A program made the translations under genes and the position numbers. A stretch of DNA of 12,740 bases from Gammaproteobacteria bacterium (GTDB lineage Bacteria > Pseudomonadota > Gammaproteobacteria > GRL18): contig JAPVVU010000044.1 of assembly GCA_028571885.1 (NCBI GenBank), forward strand, positions 1 through 12,740, read 5' to 3'. The notes under the pieces were generated by a model that saw only the letters and a program-made list of their open reading frames with translations, had not been told where the DNA came from and searched no databases. Below, piece after piece: positions 7,329 through 12,740 of this stretch (position 1 is its first letter; each line of letters opens with the position of its first letter).

Positions 7329-7442
7329 TGTGCGGAGGACTGGTTTATCTGACAGGGGTTTCTGAAAACATGGATGTTTTCATTAAGCGAGCCATGGATG
7401 GCCTTGAAGCGTCCCCTGGCAGGTGAACCAGTCCTCCGTGCA
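7329..7442 (+). ncRNA. candidate TwoAYGGAY structured RNA
   Basis: On the plus strand 7329-7358 pairs with 7413-7442 in a helix with 29 of 30 positions paired. Its four wobble pairs (7331, 7332, 7346 and 7348 with their partners) are G-U only as plus-strand RNA; on the other strand they would be A-C mismatches. The helix encloses two hairpins. The first has a 7-bp stem (7363-7369 with 7376-7382), the second a GCC/GGC stem (7391-7393 with 7400-7402) continued below a 3-base bulge by 7383-7387 with 7403-7407. Both are capped by the same hexaloop AUGGAU (7370-7375, 7394-7399). Two AYGGAY loops define the TwoAYGGAY motif, described from gammaproteobacteria, clostridia and metagenomes and of unknown function. 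The RNA lies between rpsT and murJ, antisense to both. The remainder of the 334-base gap has the rpsT terminator and no gene. Confidence 0.75.
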
Positions 7443-7501
7443 ATCGTTTTAAAAGCACCTATCCAAATGAGTTCCTATCTTATACCAAAAAGTAATGCAA
7501 A

Positions 7502-7532
7502 AAAAAGCCGGACTCAATGAGACCGGCTTTTT
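7502..7532 (-). terminator. intrinsic terminator after rpsT, usable in both directions
   Basis: AAAAAGCCGG (7502-7511) pairs with CCGGCTTTTT (7523-7532), followed inward by one mismatch and CTC/GAG around a 3-base loop. In the rpsT direction the stem is followed by a run of eight T (7499-7506 complement), a textbook terminator. In the plus direction it ends in TTTTTATATTATT, so it could also end the structured RNA that starts near 7322. Confidence 0.85.
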
Positions 7533-7583
7533 ATATTATTTAGCCATTAAGACCGCACTGCTTGTAGCAAGAGCGTAAAAAGC

Positions 7584-7847
7584 TTAGCCCAGTGCTTTAA
7601 CTTTGGCAGTCAGACGGCTCTTATGACGAGCAGCCTTGTTTTTATGAATAAGGCCCTTACTGACCATAGCATCTATCACAGGTATTGCAGCTTTTAATGC
7701 ACTTGCTGCGGACTCTTTTTCGCCGGCTTCAATTGCATGAGTTGTATTTTTAAGTACAGTACGAAACTCAGAACGTTTAGCAACGTTTCTGGTACGACGT
7801 TTAATTGCCTGACGTGCGCGTTTTTTAGCTTGTGGTGAGTTTGCCAA
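7584..7847 (-). CDS. rpsT: 30S ribosomal protein S20
   Basis: Basic helical protein that binds 16S rRNA early in small-subunit assembly. The 87-residue length equals E. coli S20, and the sequence has the family's start ANSPQAKKRARQ and the C-terminal block IHKNKAARHKSRL. The start codon is TTG, eight bases after a strong AGGAG. E. coli rpsT also starts with UUG, where this codon takes part in autoregulation by S20; conservation here suggests the same control, which is inference. The gene stands alone, with its own promoter (7903-7931) giving a leader of about 48 bases, and a terminator downstream. Confidence 0.97.
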   Translation of the reverse strand: MANSPQAKKRARQAIKRRTRNVAKRSEFRTVLKNTTHAIEAGEKESAASALKAAIPVIDAMVSKGLIHKNKAARHKSRLTAKVKALG

Positions 7848-7902
7848 TGGTCTTACTCCTGAAATTCTGTGTTAATCTTTAGGCTAATTTTGAAAGCAGG
7901 CG

Positions 7903-7931
7903 ATTATCCGATATTATGAGTAAAAGATCAA
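7903..7931 (-). promoter_or_regulatory. rpsT promoter, sigma70 type
   Basis: Read on the minus strand, TTGATC (7931-7926) is followed after 17 bases by GATAAT (7908-7903). Transcription would begin about 48 bases before the TTG start codon of rpsT. The spacing is ideal and the position in the 131-base proB-rpsT gap fits. Confidence 0.65.
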
Positions 7932-7978
7932 GTTTTTTACTTGTTTTCAAGCAATCTTTCGTTTCCAACAAGCAATAA

Positions 7979-9136
7979 TTATATAACAAGCAAATTATCA
8001 CGGTGTATTAATTCAGCTTCATCCACATAACCCAGGATCTCTGAAATTTTACTGGTTGCATAGCCTTTAATCATACCCGCTTCATCACTATTGTAATTAA
8101 TCAGCCCACGTGCAATTTCCCGTCCGGCTTCATCAACACACACGACCATATCTCCCCGTGCAAATTGACCAATAACATCTATAACACCAACAGCTAACAA
8201 ACTGGAACCTTTATTTTTCAGAACCGCTGCTGCGCCATTATCAAGCACCAGCTCACCTTTCATTTGCAAATGCCCTGCCAGCCATTGCTTTCTTGCCAGC
8301 AGGGGTGCCTGATTGGCCATCAATAATGTCCCTAGTGACTCGCCCTGATAAATTCTGCTCAGAACATTGTCTTCCTTACCCGATGCAATAATTGTTGCCG
8401 TACCTGAACGAGCTGCCAGACGGGCAGCTCTGAGTTTGGTCGCCATACCACCACGCCCAAGTGTGCCCTTACTATCACCCGCCATAGCATCTAATTCAGA
8501 CGATAGTGCATCAACTTCAGTCAATAATTTTGCCTGTGGATTCTGTCTTGGATCACTATCAAACATGCCCTGTTGATCGGTTAAAATCACCAGTAAATCC
8601 GCATCTATCAGGTTTGCCACAAGTGCAGCGAGGGTATCATTATCACCAAAACGAATTTCGTCAGTGACAACGGTATCATTCTCATTGACTACTGGCACAA
8701 TACCCAGAGTTATCAGCTTCAGCAACACTGAGCGAGCATTCAAATAGCGGGTACGGTTAGACAGATCATCATGAGTCAACAAAATCTGTGCCGTATGTAA
8801 TTTATGTTTCTGAAATTGCGATTCATAGGCCTGAACCAGGCCCATCTGGCCGACAGCCGCAGCGGCTTGCAGTTTATAAACAGAATCAGGCCTTTCAATC
8901 CAGCCCAGGCGTTTAATACCTTCAGCAATAGCGCCTGAAGAGACTAGAACAATTTCAACTGAATTATCGTTTGCGCCCATCAGGCCAGCCATCTGTTTTA
9001 CCCAGAGAGCTATAGCGTCATAATCAAGCCCGCTACCCTCATTTGTCAGCAGAGCACTGCCGATTTTTACTACCCAGCGACGGGTTTTACGTAAATGATC
9101 TCGTTCCCTTATTCTCAACTGAAAGCTCTCACACAA
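7979..9136 (-). CDS. proB: glutamate 5-kinase
   Basis: First enzyme of proline synthesis: phosphorylates glutamate to gamma-glutamyl phosphate, usually under proline feedback. The amino-acid-kinase domain (about 20-265) shows WVVKIGSALLT (21-31), the VSSGAIAEG loop (65-73), VVNENDTVVTDEIRFGDND (149-167), TDQQGMFDSDPR (186-197) and GRGGMATK (227-234). A C-terminal PUA domain (about 293-375) ends in GLINYNSDE and ILGY, so this is the long, E. coli-like form. The open frame starts with TTG at 9136 (385 residues). A second TTG at 9118, about seven bases after GAGAG, would give 379 residues, closer to the family N-terminus; the exact start is uncertain. It lies 45 bases after obgE and is likely cotranscribed with it. 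proA is not in the window. Confidence 0.95.
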   Translation of the reverse strand: MCESFQLRIRERDHLRKTRRWVVKIGSALLTNEGSGLDYDAIALWVKQMAGLMGANDNSVEIVLVSSGAIAEGIKRLGWIERPDSVYKLQAAAAVGQMGLVQAYESQFQKHKLHTAQILLTHDDLSNRTRYLNARSVLLKLITLGIVPVVNENDTVVTDEIRFGDNDTLAALVANLIDADLLVILTDQQGMFDSDPRQNPQAKLLTEVDALSSELDAMAGDSKGTLGRGGMATKLRAARLAARSGTATIIASGKEDNVLSRIYQGESLGTLLMANQAPLLARKQWLAGHLQMKGELVLDNGAAAVLKNKGSSLLAVGVIDVIGQFARGDMVVCVDEAGREIARGLINYNSDEAGMIKGYATSKISEILGYVDEAELIHRDNLLVI

Positions 9137-9181
9137 AGTTCACATTAAAGTTGTTATTACACTTCTCATTAAAAGATGTGT

Positions 9182-10312
9182 TTATTTAATAATTTTACCA
9201 GTGACTACATCATATGTGCCACTGGTAATTTGCTCATAATCTTCTTCAATATCGCCGTTATCTGAATGACCTTTAAAGCCAACCTGAGCTTCAAGATGAT
9301 CCATAATAGCAAAACAGAGCTCTCGAGTACCTTGCTTGTTCATGGCTGAAATCTGGAAAACAGGTCCTTTCCAATCCAGTTTCTGAACAATCTCCTGACA
9401 CTTTTCTTCCCGTTCATCATCATTTAACAAATCGGTTTTATTGATCACTAACCAGCGTTCTTTATCAATCAACTTGTCAAGCCTATCATTATCCGAAGCC
9501 TCACTGAATTTTTTCAGCTCACTTTCAATGGCTTTAAAACTATCAGCCGGATCACTGCCGTCATAGGGGGTGACATCAACAAAGTGAAGCAACAGGCCTG
9601 TGCGGGCAACATGTTTTAAAAACCGAATGCCCAGTCCAGCACCTTCAGCAGCACCTTCAATTACCCCGGGAATATCAGCAACAACAAAGCTGCGATGAGG
9701 CACAACACTGACAACGCCCAGATTAGGAATTAGCGTTGTAAAGGGGTAATCAGCTACTTTTGGCTTGGCTTCAGAAATAGCACGAATAAAGGTTGATTTA
9801 CCTGCATTAGGCATGCCCAGCAAGCCGACATCAGCCAGTACTTTCAATTCCAGCTTTAATTCCCGACGCTCTGCCGGGGTACCTAAAGTGCTTTGTCTTG
9901 GTGCCCGATTAACACTGCTTTTAAATCGGGTGTTTCCAAGACCATGAAAACCACCACGAGCCACCAATAGTATTTGTCCGGCTTCTGTTAAGTCACCAAG
10001 AACTTCTTCTGTGTCAATATCAATAATACTGGTGCCAACAGGGACATCAACATAGAGATCATCACCACCTCGACCTGTTTTTTCCTTGCTCTGTCCCGCC
10101 TGACCATTTTTTGCTTTATAAAAGCGGGTCATACGGAAATCAGCCAGAGTGTTTAAGCCATTGCTGGCCTTGAGGTAAACTGAACCACCATCACCACCGT
10201 CGCCGCCATCCGGCCCGCCAAAGGGAATGTATTTCTCGCGACGAAAGCTGACAATGCCTCTGCCACCCTGACCTGATTCTACTTTTATGGTGGTTTCATC
10301 AATAAATTTCAT
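9182..10312 (-). CDS. obgE: Obg family ribosome-assembly GTPase
   Basis: Essential GTPase (also called cgtA) that binds the 50S subunit and couples its late assembly to nucleotide state. The 376-residue protein has the glycine-rich Obg fold (1-158, with FGGPDGGDGGDGGSV at 31-45), then the G domain: P-loop GMPNAGKS (166-173), the TT of the YPFTTL switch I (189-194), DIPGVIEGA (213-221), NKTD (291-294) and SAM (322-324). A short acidic tail (SDNGDIEEDYE, 350-360) ends it. ATG start with AGGG seven bases upstream. It follows rplU-rpmA, the conserved order, but a strong terminator at 10410-10444 separates it, so it probably has a separate promoter in 10313-10409; I could not pick a convincing one. 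Confidence 0.97.
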   Translation of the reverse strand: MKFIDETTIKVESGQGGRGIVSFRREKYIPFGGPDGGDGGDGGSVYLKASNGLNTLADFRMTRFYKAKNGQAGQSKEKTGRGGDDLYVDVPVGTSIIDIDTEEVLGDLTEAGQILLVARGGFHGLGNTRFKSSVNRAPRQSTLGTPAERRELKLELKVLADVGLLGMPNAGKSTFIRAISEAKPKVADYPFTTLIPNLGVVSVVPHRSFVVADIPGVIEGAAEGAGLGIRFLKHVARTGLLLHFVDVTPYDGSDPADSFKAIESELKKFSEASDNDRLDKLIDKERWLVINKTDLLNDDEREEKCQEIVQKLDWKGPVFQISAMNKQGTRELCFAIMDHLEAQVGFKGHSDNGDIEEDYEQITSGTYDVVTGKIIK

Positions 10313-10409
10313 TTTTCAGCCCTGAGCTCATTTCAAGAACTTAACCTGTATAAAAAAACAAGCAAGCTCCCTCCCGCTTTTTCCACAATCAGGAGTGTAA
10401 ATAGAAAAC

Positions 10410-10444
10410 AAAAAGGCCCCACCAGAAACTGGTAGAGCCTTTTT
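10410..10444 (-). terminator. intrinsic terminator of the rplU-rpmA unit
   Basis: Bases 10410-10425 pair with 10429-10444 over 16 positions around a 3-base loop. Two of the pairs are G-U only when read on the minus strand (they would be C-A on the other), which fits service to rpmA. The stem ends in GGCCTTTTTGTTTTC, a good U-tract. It lies about 110 bases beyond the rpmA stop codon and before obgE. Confidence 0.85.
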
Positions 10445-10554
10445 ATGTTAGTTCATGCCAATCTTAGAATCCAGTCACTTTAAAATCTAATCGTTTTAGA
10501 TATCACTTTAGATAGTGTCAAAATCTGGAAAACTAAAATATAATCCCGTAAGCG

Positions 10555-10812
10555 TTATTCTGCTATGACGCTAACAAATTTGCGGTTTTTAGGGCCTTTT
10601 GTTTCAAAAAGCACACGACCGTTAGCCTTAGCAAACAAAGTATCATCTTTGCCAATACCAACATTTAAACCTGGATGAACCTTTGTTCCACGCTGGCGGA
10701 TAAGAATATTTCCACCTAGAACCATTTCACCACCGAATTTTTTTACACCAAGACGTTTCGATACCGAATCACGTCCGTTTCTGGTACTACCACCAGCTTT
10801 TTTATGAGCCAT
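10555..10812 (-). CDS. rpmA: 50S ribosomal protein L27
   Basis: Large-subunit protein whose N-terminal tail reaches the peptidyl transferase centre. The 85-residue sequence is nearly consensus: AHKKAGGSTRNGRDS at the N-terminus, then KFGGEMVLGGNILIRQRGTKVHPG and a C-terminal VSVIAE. It has no cleaved N-terminal extension of the Firmicutes kind. ATG start with AGGG seven bases upstream. It follows rplU after 108 bases and is cotranscribed with it from the promoter at 11373-11402. Confidence 0.98.
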   Translation of the reverse strand: MAHKKAGGSTRNGRDSVSKRLGVKKFGGEMVLGGNILIRQRGTKVHPGLNVGIGKDDTLFAKANGRVLFETKGPKNRKFVSVIAE

Positions 10813-10920
10813 TTTTCTACCCTTACTTTATCTTTAATGCTTATCTGTTAAAAACTTTTATAAACTTCTTTTTACCCGTCTATTATTATAAAAAGAAATA
10901 TTTCCAAAAGAATCTACAAA

Positions 10921-11232
10921 CTAAGCAGAAATTTTCTCGATTTTAAGTTCAGTAAAAGACTGACGATGCCCCATCTGTTTACGATGATGCTTTCTACGTC
11001 TGAACTTAATGATCATTACTTTTTTAGCACGACCATGAGAAGCAACTGTTGCTGTTACTTTACCGCCATCAATAAAAGGCGTACCCACTTTAACATTGTC
11101 GCCGTCAGCAACCATTAGAACTTCGTTCAGATCAATGCTGGCGCCTTCTTCTGCGTTCAATTTTTCAACTTTAAGCGTCTGACCTTCGCTTACTTTATAC
11201 TGCTTACCGCCAGTTTTAATTACCGCGTACAT
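10921..11232 (-). CDS. rplU: 50S ribosomal protein L21
   Basis: Large-subunit protein binding 23S rRNA. The 103 residues match the E. coli length. Landmarks are YAVIKTGGKQYKV at the N-terminus and the very basic KFRRRKHHRKQMGHRQ near the C-terminus, followed by FTELKIEKI. ATG start with GGAG seven bases upstream. First gene of the rplU-rpmA unit, transcribed away from ispB. The promoter gives a long leader of about 130 bases, in which I see no strong structure. Confidence 0.98.
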   Translation of the reverse strand: MYAVIKTGGKQYKVSEGQTLKVEKLNAEEGASIDLNEVLMVADGDNVKVGTPFIDGGKVTATVASHGRAKKVMIIKFRRRKHHRKQMGHRQSFTELKIEKISA

Positions 11233-11372
11233 ACGTTTACTCCAAACATACCAAAGTAAATAATAAGGCCTTTGTTTTTACTACAATGTTTCTGCTGCCA
11301 TCAACCACCACTCCAGGAGCAAGTTATCCAATGCAGCATACCTGAACAAAAACCATGAATCCAAGACGATCA

Positions 11373-11402
11373 ATTTTAGCTTGTTTTTATAATCCGTGTC
11401 AA
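11373..11402 (-). promoter_or_regulatory. rplU-rpmA promoter, sigma70 type
   Basis: Read on the minus strand, a consensus TTGACA (11402-11397) is followed after 18 bases by TAAAAT (11378-11373). It points at rplU and would give a 5' leader of about 130 bases. The strength suits a ribosomal protein operon. Confidence 0.7.
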
Positions 11403-11461
11403 ACTCTATCCGACTTTATTTCCACAATAAACAAAATGAGTACTTTTTCATCACGATAGAC

Positions 11462-11490
11462 TTGACACAGTCATGCTGGATACATACGAT
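11462..11490 (+). promoter_or_regulatory. ispB promoter, sigma70 type
   Basis: A consensus TTGACA (11462-11467) is followed after 17 bases by TACGAT (11485-11490). Transcription would start near 11497, about 120 bases before the ispB start codon. It is back to back with the rplU promoter, the two -35 boxes being 59 bases apart in the 387-base divergent region, which has no gene. Confidence 0.65.
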
Positions 11491-11545
11491 CCCCTAGTTG
11501 TATCATAGCTATATCATTCATAGTTTACTGCTGAATCTATTTTGA

Positions 11546-11573
11546 CCAAAGAAACTTTGGAAAAAACAAAGTT
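11546..11573 (+). promoter_or_regulatory. two mutually exclusive small hairpins in the ispB leader
   Basis: CCAAAG (11546-11551) pairs with CTTTGG (11555-11560) around AAA. The overlapping AACTTTG (11553-11559) can instead pair with CAAAGTT (11567-11573) around a 7-base A-rich loop. Both cannot form together. The position is about 50 bases before the ispB start codon, within the predicted leader. Regulation is conjecture. Confidence 0.35.
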
Positions 11574-11619
11574 AAGCGGTAACATTTTAATAGTAATTTA
11601 ATTTTAACTTTTTATACAG

Positions 11620-12609
11620 ATGACCATTGAAGACGTTTTTACATTAATTAAAGGTGATATGGAACGGGTTAACAGCCTGATTCAAACCAGCCTTTATTCT
11701 GAAGTTGTTCTTATCAACCAGATCAGTCAATACATTATCAATAGTGGCGGCAAACGTCTGCGCCCTATTCTTGTACTCCTCAGTGCCAATGCTTTTTCGA
11801 GCAACTCCAAAGACACCGACAAAAAGAATGCGCATTATATCACTCTTGCAGCAGTTATTGAGTTTATCCATACTGCGACTCTTCTACATGATGACGTGGT
11901 CGATGAATCTGAACTCCGACGTGGAAAAGACACAGCTAATGAGCTCTTTGGTAATGCCGCCAGTGTTCTGGTCGGCGATTTTCTCTATTCCAGGGCCTTT
12001 GAAATGATGGTTGGCGTAGGCAGTATGAAGGTAATGGAAATTCTTTCTCACTCCACCAACACCATTGCCGAAGGCGAAGTATTACAATTACTCAACTGTA
12101 ATGATGCTTCAACCACTGAAGCACGCTACCTTGAAGTGATTCATTTTAAAACTGCAAAACTATTTGAATCAGCATCACAACTCGGTGCGGTTGTTATGGA
12201 GCAGGACGAAGCAATAGAATTAGCTATGGCAAACTACGGCATGCACCTCGGCACCGCTTTCCAGCTCATTGATGATGTCCTGGATTATAGCGCCAGCAGT
12301 GAAGATATGGGTAAAAATGTCGGTGATGATCTGGCCGAAGGCAAACCAACCCTGCCGCTTATCCACGCTATGCTTAATGGTACACAGGAACAGGCAGGGT
12401 TGATTAAAGAAGCAATTGAACAAGGCGGCCTGGATAAAATCGATGCTATCACTGAAGCCATTGAAATAACCGGTGCACTTGATTACACCCGTGAAATTGC
12501 TAAAAAAGAAGCCCAACTGGCCATTGCAGAATTGGAAAACATCCCGGATTCAGACTACAAAGAAGCCATGATTGCACTGGCTCACTTCTCTGTTGACAGA
12601 AAGTATTAA
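11620..12609 (+). CDS. ispB: long-chain all-trans polyprenyl diphosphate synthase (octaprenyl type)
   Basis: Class I trans-prenyltransferase that elongates farnesyl diphosphate with isopentenyl diphosphate to make the quinone side chain. The 329 residues show the family motifs in order: GGKRLRP (43-49), the first Asp-rich motif DDVVD (91-95) within LLHDDVVDESELRRG, GNAASVLVGDFLYSRAF (111-127), the KTAKLFE block (177-183), the second Asp-rich motif FQLIDDVLD (214-222), and GKNVGDDLAEGKPTLPL. Similarity to E. coli IspB runs end to end. Product chain length (C40 or near) cannot be read from motifs alone. ATG start in the expected place, but with no recognisable Shine-Dalgarno: the preceding 20 bases are T-rich. 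It is divergent from rplU, its usual neighbour. Confidence 0.96.
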   Translation: MTIEDVFTLIKGDMERVNSLIQTSLYSEVVLINQISQYIINSGGKRLRPILVLLSANAFSSNSKDTDKKNAHYITLAAVIEFIHTATLLHDDVVDESELRRGKDTANELFGNAASVLVGDFLYSRAFEMMVGVGSMKVMEILSHSTNTIAEGEVLQLLNCNDASTTEARYLEVIHFKTAKLFESASQLGAVVMEQDEAIELAMANYGMHLGTAFQLIDDVLDYSASSEDMGKNVGDDLAEGKPTLPLIHAMLNGTQEQAGLIKEAIEQGGLDKIDAITEAIEITGALDYTREIAKKEAQLAIAELENIPDSDYKEAMIALAHFSVDRKY

Positions 12610-12724
12610 AAGAAGTTAGAAGTCGTAAGTTGTAAGTCAAAGCAAGAGAAAAAAGCACACGCATTACCAATATCTCACCAAATCTGCTCTTGATTTTTCT
12701 TTGACTTACAACTTACAACTTCTT
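12610..12724. repeat. long inverted repeat after ispB
   Basis: The left arm 12610-12642 and right arm 12699-12724 pair over all 26 right-arm bases: GTAAGTTGTAAGTCAAAG at 12625-12642 with 12699-12716, and AAGAAGTT at 12610-12617 with 12717-12724, leaving a 7-base bulge (12618-12624). Inside, CAAGAG (12643-12648) can pair with CTCTTG (12687-12692). The left arm contains degenerate tandem copies of a GTAAGTT-like 7-mer. It begins at the ispB stop codon and might stop transcription, but no T-run follows; a dispersed repeat is equally possible. Confidence 0.7.
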
Positions 12725-12740
12725 TATATAACCCATTTCA

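Noticed and set aside
12220..12516. Minus-strand open frame of 98 codons inside ispB
   Set aside because: Shadow of the well supported ispB coding frame; no independent evidence.

Overview
The window looks like a conserved housekeeping segment of a gammaproteobacterial chromosome of moderate to low GC. The gene order ispB | rplU-rpmA-obgE-proB | rpsT | murJ-ribF-ileS-lspA-fkpB is the one I know from Pseudomonas-like and related gammaproteobacteria, and protein lengths and motifs agree with that class. I cannot name genus or species. Eleven protein genes are supported: ten on the minus strand, and ispB divergent on the plus strand at the right end.

Right to left. At 11233-11619 a divergent control region carries a good sigma70-type promoter on each strand, one for ispB (long-chain polyprenyl diphosphate synthase, quinone side chains) and one for rplU-rpmA (ribosomal proteins L21 and L27). 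The rplU-rpmA unit ends at a strong intrinsic terminator (10410-10444). obgE (ribosome-assembly GTPase) and proB (glutamate 5-kinase) follow. rpsT (S20) has its own promoter, starts with TTG as in E. coli, and ends at a terminator near 7502-7532. murJ, ribF, ileS, lspA and fkpB then run in one direction: lipid II flippase, FMN/FAD synthesis, Ile-tRNA charging, lipoprotein signal peptidase and a peptidyl-prolyl isomerase. A long hairpin after fkpB (350-413) probably ends that unit. The leftmost 350 bases hold no convincing gene, and ispH, the usual neighbour of fkpB, is not seen.

The coding content is ordinary. The interesting material lies between genes. The best item is at 7329-7442 on the plus strand, antisense to its neighbours: a 29-pair basal helix enclosing two hairpins, each closed by the hexaloop AUGGAU. 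This matches my recollection of the orphan 'TwoAYGGAY' RNA motif. A plausible promoter lies just upstream and a terminator downstream. Other intergenic items are a roughly 160-bp imperfect palindrome between murJ and ribF, a second long inverted repeat after ispB, a short GC-rich hairpin repeat that supplies the lspA stop codon, and a duplicated spacer inside the ribF kinase domain. I saw no defence system, prophage, CRISPR array, tRNA or rRNA.
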